Origin: Variovorax paradoxus
Lineage (GTDB): Bacteria > Pseudomonadota > Gammaproteobacteria > Burkholderiales > Burkholderiaceae_C
DNA length: 64,000 nt
Assembly: GCF_030815975.1 (NCBI RefSeq)
Contig: NZ_JAUSXL010000002.1
Span: 1,302,001 to 1,366,000, forward strand
Reading direction: 5' to 3'
Shown here: positions 51,901-59,938 of the stretch, piece after piece
Layout: every line of letters starts with the position of its first letter
Numbering within the stretch: position 1 is the stretch's first letter
Notes under the pieces: model-generated
Told to the model about the DNA's origin: nothing
What the model saw: only the letters and a program-made list of their open reading frames with translations
Database searches by the model: none
Translations under genes and position numbers: made by a program

Positions 51901-52039
51901 CGCGATCGCGGATGTCGTCACGATATTCGTACTTCAGGCCTTGAAGCTTGCCAATGAAGCCGTATTCGATGTGCTCTTCTTTGACGACGTGGCTCGGGGC
52001 TCCGGATGGCCGATCGTAGATGGACTTGGATGAAGGCAT
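48968..52039 (-). CDS. hsdR: Type I restriction-modification system, restriction/translocase subunit
   Basis: 1023 residues. The N-terminal nuclease has D136 (HHRYDAILL) and E150-x-K152 (VQIELKTLG) of the PD-(D/E)xK site. The superfamily 2 motor follows: Walker A TTGSGKT (291-297), DECH box (FIFDECHRSQFG, 410-413), FGFTGTPIF, and motif V/VI region with LLTGFDSKFLNTLYVDK and QAFSRTNR. The C-terminal helical part binds the methylase core. It translocates and cuts unmodified DNA. It is the first gene of the operon. Length and motifs fit the EcoR124/EcoprrI-like class. Confidence 0.96.
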   Translation of the reverse strand: MPSSKSIYDRPSGAPSHVVKEEHIEYGFIGKLQGLKYEYRDDIRDRAGLEKNFREKFEALNRVKLTEAEFARLLDEIVTPDVFTAAKALRSINAFTRDDGTPLNYTLVNIKDWCKNHFEVVHQLRINTDNSHHRYDAILLINGVPCVQIELKTLGMNPRRAMEQIVEYKHDPGNGYTKTLLCFMQLFIVSNRDRTYYFANNNARHFAFNADERFLPIYEFAGEDNRKITQLDEFAEHFLKKCDLGRTISRYMVLLAGEQKLMIMRPYQVYAVQHIVKRIDEDNGNGYIWHTTGSGKTLTSFKASTLLKENDHIHKCVFVVDRKDLDRQTREEFNKFQEGCVEENTNTAALVHRLLSEDYADKVIVTTIQKLGLALDENSKRNKQRSKNGQATYKEQLEALKDKRIVFIFDECHRSQFGENHKAIKAFFPKAQLFGFTGTPIFGGPKGNASRVKIDGEVASYQTTEELFHQQLHAYTITHAIEDGNVLRFHVDYFKPEGKKPPKPGEAIAKKAVIEAILSKHDAATGGRRFNAILATASINDAIEYQALFKAMQADKQAANPDFKPLNIACVFSPPAEGDPDVKQIQEDLPQEQADNEEDPEGKKAALKAIFADYNARYGTNHRLSEFDLYYQDVQKRIKDQQWPNADYPAAQKIDITIVVDMLLTGFDSKFLNTLYVDKNLKHHGLIQAFSRTNRVLNGTKPYGNILDFRQQQDSVDAAIALFSGEKTGEQAREIWLVDKAPVVIQKLETAVQKLDDFMKSQSLACTPSEVANLKGDEARAAFITHFKEIQRLKTQLDQYTDLSADNKTTIEQVLPNESLRGFKGQYLETAKQLRDQHGKTGGKDDTTEDPVDQLDFEFVLFASAVIDYDYIMGLIAKFSAKGPGKAKMTREELIGLISADAKFMNERDDIAEYIATLQAGEGLSEAAIRDGYTRFKAEKSAKELAAIAAKHGLAADTLQAFVDGILDRMIFDGERLSDLMAPLDLGWKARTHAELALMEDLHPLLTKRAGGRDISGLSAYEQ

Positions 52040-52236
52040 GGGGGGAACGTGCGTTGGCTATGTACTGAAGGCAATGCGGGCAGCGGGTTGCTATAGATTG
52101 TGACCGGCCTATGCAGTACAGCGTCCTGAGTGCATCGTGCATTCCTACCCGACTCGATGCGCCCCCTGGTGCACGGCATCCGACACTGCGCAAAAAATGA
52201 AAAGAGGCGGTTGGAAAAGCGTTCCCCAGACGGCAA

Positions 52237-52273
52237 ACAAAAAAGCCGGACACCTTTGAAAGTGTCCGGCTTT
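52237..52273 (-). terminator. Rho-independent terminator after the tRNA gene
   Basis: A 12-bp stem (52242-52253 with 52262-52273; AAAGCCGGACAC pairing with its complement) and 8-base loop, followed on the minus strand by a T run (A run at 52236-52244). It lies six bases after the tRNA 3' end and before the hsdR promoter region. The rest of 52040-52236 shows no gene and must contain the hsd promoter. Confidence 0.88.
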
Positions 52274-52278
52274 ATATC

Positions 52279-52354
52279 TGGTCCCGCCGCCAGGAATCGA
52301 ACCTGGATCTCAGCCTTCGGAGGGCCGAATTCTATCCGTTGAAATACAGCGAGG
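52279..52354 (-). tRNA. tRNA-Arg (anticodon CCG), acceptor stem imperfect
   Basis: A 76-base cloverleaf can be drawn: D arm ATTT/GAAT with GG in the loop, anticodon stem CGGCC/GGCTG with 7-base loop CTCCGAA (anticodon CCG, reads CGG Arg), 4-base variable loop, T arm CCAGG-TTCGATT-CCTGG and an encoded CCA. The acceptor 5' strand CCTCGCT pairs with 3' strand CGGCGGG at only four of seven positions (one of them wobble), and base 8 is G rather than T. A terminator follows. It may be functional with variation or damaged at the island edge. Confidence 0.72.
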
Positions 52355-52360
52355 AATCTG

Positions 52361-52381
52361 GGCTCCGGCAGAACCGGAGCC
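52361..52381 (-). terminator. Hairpin downstream of the acrR-like gene
   Basis: GGCTCCGG-CAGAA-CCGGAGCC, an exact 8-bp stem 16 bases after the regulator's stop. There is only a weak T content after it on the minus strand, so it is a possible but not strong terminator; it separates the regulator from the tRNA gene. Confidence 0.45.
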
Positions 52382-52396
52382 TCGCATTATCGCCCA

Positions 52397-53068
52397 TCAG
52401 GCGGCGATTTCTTCGGCTTCGTTCCCGATGCCCGCCGGAGAGTTCCGCGCAAAGCCCAGCCCGGCCAGGTAAACGCGGAATGTGCGGCGGCCGGTGGGCA
52501 CCAGCTCGAAGGCGGTGGGGTCGAGCAGCCAGTTCTGGATGAGCCCGCTCAGCAGGGCGTGCAGGCCCTGGGCCGCCACGTCACCGGGCACGGGCAGCTT
52601 GATGTGGTCGCGCCGCGCGGCCAGGCGCAGGGCTTTTTCGAAATCGCTCACGCAGGCGTTGCGCGCATCCAGGTGGCGCTGCTGCACCGAGGCCATGTCG
52701 TGCGTGTATTCGACCTTGTGGGTGGCCACGTCGAACACGCGGCGCACTTGGGGGTCGGTGGTCATGAGGGTGAGCGCATGCACCATGCCCTCCTCTATTT
52801 CGGCCAGCGGGTCGTCGTCCTTGCCCGCGGCCGCGGCGGCGGCCCGGGGGCCGGCTTCGAGCGGGAGGATGACGCGCTCCATCATCGCGTTGAAGAGGTC
52901 GGCCTTGTCCTTGAAGTGCCAGTAGATGGCGCCGCGCGTGGCCCCGGCCTGCTGCGCAATCTGCTGCAGCGAGGTCTGCGAGACGCCTTGCGCCTGAAAC
53001 AGCAGCTCCGCGGCATCGAGCAGGCGATTCCGCGTGGCCTGTGCCTCTTCCTTCGTACGACGTGCCAC
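52397..53068 (-). CDS. TetR family repressor of the RND efflux operon (AcrR/TtgR-like)
   Basis: 223 residues from a GTG start at 53068 with GGGAG seven bases upstream; the N-terminus (V/M)ARRTKEEAQATRNRLLDAAELLF is the standard AcrR/TtgR start. The helix-turn-helix is TSLQQIAQQAGATRGAIYWHFKDKADLF; the C-terminal helices form the drug-binding domain. It is divergent from the membrane-fusion gene and would repress the operon until a ligand binds. A palindrome in the shared promoter is its likely site. Confidence 0.9.
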   Translation of the reverse strand: MARRTKEEAQATRNRLLDAAELLFQAQGVSQTSLQQIAQQAGATRGAIYWHFKDKADLFNAMMERVILPLEAGPRAAAAAAGKDDDPLAEIEEGMVHALTLMTTDPQVRRVFDVATHKVEYTHDMASVQQRHLDARNACVSDFEKALRLAARRDHIKLPVPGDVAAQGLHALLSGLIQNWLLDPTAFELVPTGRRTFRVYLAGLGFARNSPAGIGNEAEEIAA

Positions 53069-53131
53069 CAAGTCTCCCAATTTGTAAAGCCAAGCCCTTT
53101 CCGAGTCGTGGGGCCATTCAGTGTTGTCACT

Positions 53132-53149
53132 ATACATCCATGAATGTAT
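53132..53149. promoter_or_regulatory. AcrR/TtgR-like operator
   Basis: ATACAT-CCATGA-ATGTAT is an 18-base palindrome with a CATG centre and one mismatched pair, in the 179-base divergent region between the TetR-type gene and the efflux operon. It resembles the TACAT...ATGTA operators of AcrR and TtgR. Binding is inferred. Confidence 0.6.
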
Positions 53150-53247
53150 GTAAACTATCGGGCTTCCCCGATGGCCCGGCTGTTTATGCTGGCTTTCTGT
53201 TCGCTCCGCGAACGCGCCATCTCCCGTCTTTGCTTCAAAGGATTCGC

Positions 53248-54540
53248 ATGCCTCTCCTGCATGTTTCGCGTCAATCGTCGTTCTCGCCGCGCCTCGCGAT
53301 CGTGGCCGCTGCTGTGGTGTTGGTGCTCGCGGCCTGTTCCAAGGGCGATGCGCCAGCCGGCCCGGGTGGCGCGGCCGGCGGCGGCGCCCGGCCCGCACCC
53401 GAGGTGGGGGTGGTGGTTGCCACACCGGGCGACGTGGGCTTGGTGACCGAGCTGCCGGGCCGGCTCGAAGCCTCGCGCGTGGCGCAGGTTCGCGCCCGCG
53501 CCTCGGGCATCCTGCTGAAGCGCGAATTCCGCGAAGGCAGCGATGTGAAGGCCGGCCAGCTGCTGTTCCGCATCGACCCCGCACCGCTGGTGGCCGCCTC
53601 GCAAAACGCGCAGGCCACGCTGGCGCGCGCCCAAGCCAACGCCGTGCAGGCCAAGGCACTGGCCGACCGCTACAAGCCGCTGGTCGAGGCCAACGCGGTG
53701 AGCAAGCAGGAATACGCGACGGCCGTGGCCTCGCAAAAGACGGCCGAGGCCGATGTGGCCGCGGGCCGCGCCGCGGTGCAGACGGCCAAGATCAACCTGA
53801 GCTATGCCGACGTGACATCGCCCATTTCGGGCCGCATCGGCCGCGCGCTGGTGACGGAGGGCGCGCTGGTGGGCCAGGGCGACGCGACCGAGCTGGCCGT
53901 GGTGCAGCAGATCAATCCGGTGTACGTGAACTTCACGCAATCGGCCTCCGACGTGCTGAAGCTGCGCCGCGCACTGGCGGCCGGCCAGTACAAGCGCGCC
54001 GGCGGCGAAGAGGCGGCCAGCGTGAACGTGGTGCTGGAAGACGGCACCGACTACGCGCTGCCCGGCAAGCTGCTGTTCTCCGACCTGACTGTGGATTCGA
54101 CCACCGGCCAGGTCACGCTGCGCGCCGAGGTGCCCAACCCCAAGGGCGAGCTGCTGCCCGGCCTGTACGTGCGCGTGCGGCTGGAGCAGGCGCAGGCCAG
54201 CAACGCGATCACGATTCCCCAGCAGGCGGTCACGCGCACGCAGCAGGGCGACACGGTGTCGGTGGTGAGTGCCGACGGCAAGATCAGCCAGCGCACGGTG
54301 AAGATCAGCGCCGCCAAGGACAACCAGTGGGTGGTGCTCGATGGCCTGAAGGCCGGCGAGCAGGTGATGGTCGACGGCTTCCAGAAGCTGCAGATGATGC
54401 CGCCCGGCACGCCGGTGAAGGCGGTGCCCTGGAAGAAGCCCGCGCCCAACGGCGCGGCACAACCGGCAGCGCCGGCGGCGTCTGCCGCGGCGGCGCCAGC
54501 AGCCAGCGGTCCGGCGCCTGCCACGGCCGAGAAGAAGTAA
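53248..54540 (+). CDS. RND efflux periplasmic adaptor (membrane fusion protein)
   Basis: A 430-residue lipoprotein: signal with lipobox LAAC (VLVLAACSKGDAPAG), barrel-sandwich/lipoyl halves (AQVRARASGILLKREFREGSDVKAGQLLFRID and DVTSPISGRIGRALVTEGALV), an alpha hairpin, beta-barrel and membrane-proximal domain, and a Pro/Ala-rich tail. It is AcrA/MexA-like and links the inner-membrane pump to the outer-membrane channel. It is first in the operon, 16 bases before the pump gene. Confidence 0.93.
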   Translation: MPLLHVSRQSSFSPRLAIVAAAVVLVLAACSKGDAPAGPGGAAGGGARPAPEVGVVVATPGDVGLVTELPGRLEASRVAQVRARASGILLKREFREGSDVKAGQLLFRIDPAPLVAASQNAQATLARAQANAVQAKALADRYKPLVEANAVSKQEYATAVASQKTAEADVAAGRAAVQTAKINLSYADVTSPISGRIGRALVTEGALVGQGDATELAVVQQINPVYVNFTQSASDVLKLRRALAAGQYKRAGGEEAASVNVVLEDGTDYALPGKLLFSDLTVDSTTGQVTLRAEVPNPKGELLPGLYVRVRLEQAQASNAITIPQQAVTRTQQGDTVSVVSADGKISQRTVKISAAKDNQWVVLDGLKAGEQVMVDGFQKLQMMPPGTPVKAVPWKKPAPNGAAQPAAPAASAAAAPAASGPAPATAEKK

Positions 54541-54556
54541 TCAGGAGCGCGCCCGC

Positions 54557-57500
54557 ATGGCCAAATTCTTTATCGACCGACCGATCTTCGCCTGGGTGAT
54601 TGCGCTGTTCATCCTGGTGGGGGGCGGTGTCGCCATCACCCAGCTGCCGATCTCGCAGTACCCGCCGGTGGCACCGCCGGCCATCGTGATCAATACCGCC
54701 TACCCCGGCGCCTCGGCCCAGACGCTGGAGGACAGCGTGCTGTCCGTGATCGAGCGCGAGATGAACGGCTCGCCCGGCCTGATCTACATGGAATCGGTGG
54801 CCCAGGCCGACGGCACCGGCACCATCACCATCAGCTTCGAGGCCGGCACCAACCCCGACCTCGCGCAGGTGGACGTGCAGAACCGGCTCTCCCGCGCCAC
54901 GCCGCGCCTGCCGGCGGCCGTGACGCAGCAGGGTGTGCGCGTGGACAAGTCGCGCAACAACTTCCTGATGTTCGTGATGCTGTCTTCGGACAATCCGCAG
55001 TTCGACCCGGTGGCGCTCGGCGACTATGCCGCCCGCAACGTGGTGCCGGAACTGCAGCGCGTTGTCGGCGTGGGCCAGGCCCAGCTGTTCGGCTCTGAAA
55101 ACGCGATGCGCATCTGGATTGATCCGAACAAGCTGCAGGGCTTCAACCTGTCGGCCACGGACGTGAACAACGCGATCCGCGCGCAGAACGCCCAGGTGTC
55201 CTCGGGCACCATCGGCGACCTGCCCAACATCCCCGGCCAGGCCATTGCGGCCACGGTGGTGGTGAACGGCCAGCTCGCCAACGTCGACCAGTTCAAGGAC
55301 ATCGTGCTGCGCGCCAACACCGACGGCTCGACCGTGCGGCTGAAGGACGTGGCGCGGGTGGAACTCGGCGGCCAGTCGTATGCCACCTCGGCGCGCCTGA
55401 ACGGCGTGCCGGCAGTGGGCATTGGCGTGCAGCCCACGCCCAACGGCAACGCGCTGCAGTCGGCCAAGGCGATCCGCGCCAAGATGGCGGAACTCCAGCG
55501 CTTTCTTCCCGCAGGGCGTGAAGTGGGACATTCCGTACGACAGCTCGCGCTTCGTGCAGATCTCCATCACCGAAGTGGTCAAGACGCTGCTCGAAGCCAT
55601 TGCGCTGGTGTTCATCGTGATGTTCCTGTTCCTGCAGAACTGGCGCTACACGATCATCCCGACCATCGTGGTGCCCATTGCGCTGCTGGGCACCTTTGCC
55701 ATGCTGCTTGCGATGGGCTTCTCGATCAACGTGCTGACCATGTTCGGCATGGTGCTGGTGATCGGCATCGTGGTGGACGACGCCATTGTGGTGGTGGAGA
55801 ACGTGGAGCGCATCATGAGCGAGGAGGGGCTGTCGCCGCTCGAAGCCACGCGCAAGGCCATGAAGCAGATCTCGGGCGCCATCATCGGCGTGACGGTGGT
55901 GCTGATCTCGGTGTTCGTGCCGCTGGCGTTCTTCGCGGGGTCGACCGGCAACATCTACCGCCAGTTCTCGGCGGTGATGGTGACCTCGATCGCGTTCTCG
56001 GCCTTCATGGCACTGTCGCTCACGCCGGCGCTGTGCGCCACGCTGCTCAAGCCGGTGGAAGCCGGCCACCACCACGAGAAGACCGGCTTCTTCGGCTGGT
56101 TCAACCGCGGCTTCACGCGCACGGCCAAGGGCTATGAAAGCGTGGTCGCGCGCATCCTGCGCCGCGCCGCGCGCTACCTGATCATCTACGTGGCGATCAT
56201 CGGCGCGGTGGTGTTCACCTACCTGCGGCTGCCGAGCTCGTTCCTGCCGGCGGAAGACCAGGGCAACATCATCGTGAACGTGCAGCTGCCTCCGGGCGCG
56301 ACGCAGGAGCGTGCGCTGTCGGTGATGCAGCAGGTCGAGGGCTTCATCCTGAAGCAGCCCGAAGTGCAGAGCATGGTGGGCGTGATGGGCTTCAGCTTCT
56401 CGGGCCAGGGGCAGAACGCGGGCCTTGCCTTCGTGACGCTAAAGGACTGGGAAGAACGCAAGGACCCGGCCCACTCGGCCAGTGCCCTTGCGGGCCGCGC
56501 CTTCGGTGCGCTCTCGGGCATTCGCGACGCGTTCATCTATCCGCTGAGCCCGCCGCCCATTCCTGAACTGGGCAATGCCAGCGGCTTCAGCTTCCGGCTG
56601 CAGGACCGCGCGGGCGCGGGGCACGAGGCGCTGATCAACGCGCGCAACCAGCTGCTGGGCATGGCCGGGCAGAGCAAGGTCCTGTCGCAGGTGCGCCCCG
56701 ACGGCCTGGAAGACGCGCCGCAGCTGCAGATCGACATCGACCGCGACAAGGCCAACGCCCTGGGCGTGACCTTCGATGCGATCAACGCCACGCTGTCGAC
56801 GGGCCTGGGTTCAAGCTACATCAACGACTTTCCGAACCGCGGCCGCCTGCAGCGCGTGGTGGTGCAGGCCGATGCGCCGGCACGCATGCAGCCCGACGAC
56901 CTGCTGCGGCTGAACGCGAGCAACACGAAGGGCCAGCCGGTGCCGCTGTCGGCCTTTGCGACCACCAAGTGGGTCAAGGGTGCCACGCAGACGGTGCGCT
57001 ACAACGGCTACCCGGCGATCCGCATCAGCGGCGACGCCGCCGCGGGCTTCAGCACGGGCGCCGCCATGGCCGAGATGGAAAAGCTCGCGAGCCAGCTGCC
57101 GCAGGGCTTCGGCTTCGAATGGACGGGCCAGTCGCGCGAAGAAAAGCTCGCGGGTTCGCAGGCCATCATCCTGTACGGCTTTGCGATCCTGGCGGTGTTC
57201 CTGTGCCTGGCCGCGCTGTACGAGAGCTGGTCGATCCCGCTGTCGGTGATTCTGGTGGTGCCGCTGGGCGTGCTGGGCGTGCTGCTGGCGACCATGCTGC
57301 GCGCCTACTCGAACGACGTGTACTTCCAGGTGGGGCTGATCACCATCATCGGCCTGTCGGCGAAGAACGCGATTCTGATCATCGAGTTTGCGAAAGACCT
57401 GCAGGCGCAGGGCAAGGGCATCGTCGAATCGGCGCTGGCCGCGGCCCACCTGCGGTTCCGCCCGATCATCATGACCTCGCTGGCCTTTGGCCTGGGCGTG

Positions 57501-57719
57501 GTGCCGCTGGTGCTCGCCTCGGGGGCCGGCTCGGCCAGCCAGCGCGCCATTGGCACGGGCGTGCTCGGCGGCATGGTGACGGGCACGGCGCTGGCCGTGA
57601 TCTTCGTGCCGGTGTTCTTCGTGGTGGTGCGCAGCCTGTTCAAAGGCAGTGCGCGCCAGCATGAGGCCGACAAGCGGCATGCGGAAGCAGCCGGCATCAC
57701 GGAAGAAAAAGCAACATGA
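54557..57719 (+). pseudogene. RND multidrug efflux pump (AcrB/MexB-like), interrupted by a one-base frameshift
   Basis: The gene opens with FFIDRPIFAWVIALFILVGGGVAI and ends in QRAIGTGVLGGMVTGTALAV, both AcrB hallmarks. At 55502-55504 a run of three T replaces the expected two: frame 1 reads AELQRFLPAGREVG, whereas the family sequence FFPQGVKWDIPYDSS continues in the next frame. Removing one T restores 1053 residues, the usual pump length; the proton-relay Asp pair lies in MVLVIGIVVDDAIVVVENVE. As written the product is cut after about 525 residues. A sequencing error or true inactivation cannot be told apart here. The downstream channel gene overlaps by four bases. Confidence 0.9.
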
Positions 57720-59140
57720 CCAAGAAACTGATTCCCACAGCCCTGGCCGCGGCAATGCTGCTGGCCGGCTGCTCGCTGATTCCGACCTACGAGCGCCCGG
57801 CGGCGCCGGTGCCGACCACCTTTCCGGGCGACCCGGCGCAGCCGGCCGGCCAGGCCGCGGCGGCGGTGCCGTGGGAAGACTTCTTCGCCGATTCGCGGCT
57901 GAACGGGTTGATCCGCACCGCGCTGGAGAACAACCGCGACCTGCGCGTGTCGGTGCTCAACATCGAGCAGGCGCGCGCGCAGTTCCAGATCGAGCGCGCG
58001 GCGCTGTTCCCGGCAGTGGGCCTCACGGGCAGCGGATCGCGCTCGAGCCCCAACCCCTACCAAGCCTTCGACAGCAGCGCGGGCAGCGTGTCGTCGCAGT
58101 ACAGCGTCAACCTGGGCGTCACCGCCTGGGAGATCGACTTCTTCGGCCGCGTCCGCGCGCTGAAAGACCAGGCGCTGGCGCAATACCTGGCCACCGAGGA
58201 ATCGCGCAAGGCCGCGCAGGTGAGCCTGATCGCCGCGGTCGCCTCCGGCTGGCTCACGCTGATTGCCGACGACGAGCTGCTCGAACTCACGCGCCAGACG
58301 CTGGTCACGCGCGAGGAATCGGTGCGCCTGACCAAGATGCGCTTCGACAACGGCGTGTCGTCGGAGCTCGACTTCCAGGCCGCGAACTCGCTGGCCGAAA
58401 CCGCGCGCGCCTCGTATGCGCAGCAGCAGCGCACGCGCATGCAGGACGAGAACGCGCTGGCCCTGCTGCTGGGTGCGCCGGTTCCGGCCGATGCCACCGC
58501 GGGCGGCATCAAGGGGCTGGACAGCGTCAAGCCGATGCCCGACGTGCCGGCGGGCCTGCCCTCCGACCTGCTGGCCGAACGGCCCGACATCCGCGCCGCC
58601 GAGCAGCAGCTGATTGCGGCCAACGCCAACATCGGCGCGGCGCGCGCGAACTTCTTCCCGCGCGTGTCGCTGACCACCTCGCTGGGCACCGCGAGCAGCG
58701 AGTTCTCGGGCCTGTTCGACCGCGGCTCCAAGGCCTGGTCGTTCGCACCGTCGGTCACGCTGCCGATCTTCGACGCGGGCCGCAACAGGGCCACGCTCGA
58801 CTCGGCCAAGGCGGGGCGCGAGATTGCCGTGGCGCAGTACGAGAAGTCGATCCAGACCGCGTTCCGCGAAGTGGCCGACGCCCTGGCGGGCCGCGCCACG
58901 CTGGGCGAGCAGGTGCGTGCGCAGCGCGCGCAGGCCGATGCGGAAGCGGTGCGCTTCAGGCTCTCGGACATGCGCTACCGCAACGGGATTGCCAGCGCGC
59001 TCGACCTGCTCGACGCGCAGCGCTCGCTGTACACGGCGCAGCAATCGGCGGTCACCACGCGGCTGCTGCAGCTGCAGAACCAGGTCACGCTGTACAAGAC
59101 ATTGGGCGGCGGCTGGGCCACGCCAGGCAGCAAGGGCTGA
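57716..59140 (+). CDS. RND efflux outer-membrane channel lipoprotein (OprM/NodT family)
   Basis: 474 residues with lipobox LAGC (cysteine near residue 19, MLLAGCSLIPTYERP), then two OEP repeats each forming strands and long periplasmic helices, e.g. NRDLRVSVLNIEQARAQFQIERAALFPAVGLTGSGS and RPDIRAAEQQLIAANANIGAARANFFPRVSL. It is the TolC-like exit duct of the tripartite pump. Its ATG overlaps the pump stop (ATGA), so if the pump frameshift is real its translation may suffer. Confidence 0.93.
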   Translation: MTKKLIPTALAAAMLLAGCSLIPTYERPAAPVPTTFPGDPAQPAGQAAAAVPWEDFFADSRLNGLIRTALENNRDLRVSVLNIEQARAQFQIERAALFPAVGLTGSGSRSSPNPYQAFDSSAGSVSSQYSVNLGVTAWEIDFFGRVRALKDQALAQYLATEESRKAAQVSLIAAVASGWLTLIADDELLELTRQTLVTREESVRLTKMRFDNGVSSELDFQAANSLAETARASYAQQQRTRMQDENALALLLGAPVPADATAGGIKGLDSVKPMPDVPAGLPSDLLAERPDIRAAEQQLIAANANIGAARANFFPRVSLTTSLGTASSEFSGLFDRGSKAWSFAPSVTLPIFDAGRNRATLDSAKAGREIAVAQYEKSIQTAFREVADALAGRATLGEQVRAQRAQADAEAVRFRLSDMRYRNGIASALDLLDAQRSLYTAQQSAVTTRLLQLQNQVTLYKTLGGGWATPGSKG

Positions 59141-59196
59141 GGCTTTCGCGCGACGGACGGTGAGCGGCCTTGCGTCCTTTGGGCGAAGGGCCTCTC

Positions 59197-59202
59197 TATA
59201 AT
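59197..59202 (+). promoter_or_regulatory. -10 promoter element before the cytochrome gene
   Basis: A perfect TATAAT lies 53 bases upstream of the cytochrome ATG. No good -35 is found at the usual distance (TTGCGT is 21 bases upstream), so strength is uncertain. The site is outside the efflux operon, which suggests independent transcription. Confidence 0.5.
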
Positions 59203-59255
59203 CGCCGGTTGATTAGAAAAAGCCCCCCGACGAGCCCCCGTTATTGAGGACGCCA

Positions 59256-59864
59256 ATGAGCGCAGACCCGCACTACCAGGCCACAGAAGACGCCCACATC
59301 GGCCCGATCAAGAACCCGAAGCAACTGCTGCTGGCGGTATTTTTCTCCTTCGTTGTACCCATCCTGATCATCGTGGGCCTTGTGGCCTATGTGGTTTCGG
59401 GCAACAAGCCCGCGGGCACGGCCGAGGGCGACAACATGGCGCTCTACGGCGTGTCGCAGGATGCGCGCGACCGCGAAGTGGCCGAACGGCTCAAGAAGGT
59501 CGGCACCATCGAGATCCGCGATGCCAACCGCCCGCTCGCAGCCGGCGAGGCCGTTTTCAAGGCGCAGTGCGTGGCCTGCCACGGCACGCCCGGCATTCCC
59601 GGCGCCCCGCACCTGAACGACGCCGCGGCCTGGGGCCCGCGCATCGGCCAGGGCTACGAAACGCTGCTCGACCATGCGCTGCATGGCAAGGGCGCCATGC
59701 CGGCCCAGGGCGGCGGCGACTTCGAAGACCTCGAAATCGGCCGTGCCGTGGTCTACATGGCCAATGCCGGCGGCGCCAAGTTCCCGGTGCCCGAGCGTCC
59801 CGCCGCGGCAGCGGCTCCCGCCGACGGCGCTGCCTCGGCGCCCGCAGCGGCTGCAAGCAAATAA
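59256..59864 (+). CDS. Membrane-anchored cytochrome c (cytochrome c5 family)
   Basis: 202 residues from MSADPHYQATEDAH, with a TGAGGA ribosome-binding site. One N-terminal transmembrane helix (about residues 27-47, LLLAVFFSFVVPILIIVGLVAYVV) is followed by one haem c site CVACH (about residue 107-111) and a C-terminal Ala/Pro-rich tail. Axial Met is likely the Met in KGAMPAQGG. It carries electrons in the respiratory chain facing the periplasm; the exact partner oxidase is not shown. An upstream in-frame ATG is four codons earlier and less well placed. Confidence 0.9.
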   Translation: MSADPHYQATEDAHIGPIKNPKQLLLAVFFSFVVPILIIVGLVAYVVSGNKPAGTAEGDNMALYGVSQDARDREVAERLKKVGTIEIRDANRPLAAGEAVFKAQCVACHGTPGIPGAPHLNDAAAWGPRIGQGYETLLDHALHGKGAMPAQGGGDFEDLEIGRAVVYMANAGGAKFPVPERPAAAAAPADGAASAPAAAASK

Positions 59865-59892
59865 ATAAACAAGCGGGCCACGCCCCAAAGAG

Positions 59893-59917
59893 AAAGCCGG
59901 CTTCAAGCCGGCTTTTT
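59893..59917. terminator. Rho-independent terminator (cytochrome / DUF1285)
   Basis: AAAGCCGGC and GCCGGCTTT pair around TTCAA, followed by a T run on the plus strand and preceded by A-rich bases. It lies between the stops of the convergent cytochrome and DUF1285 genes and can serve both. Confidence 0.88.
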
Positions 59918-59938
59918 CATGGGCGCTGCAAGCTGCAG

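Noticed and set aside
49988..52033. A 681-codon plus-strand frame opposite hsdR
   Set aside because: hsdR has all nuclease and motor motifs in the minus frame; the opposite frame shows none.
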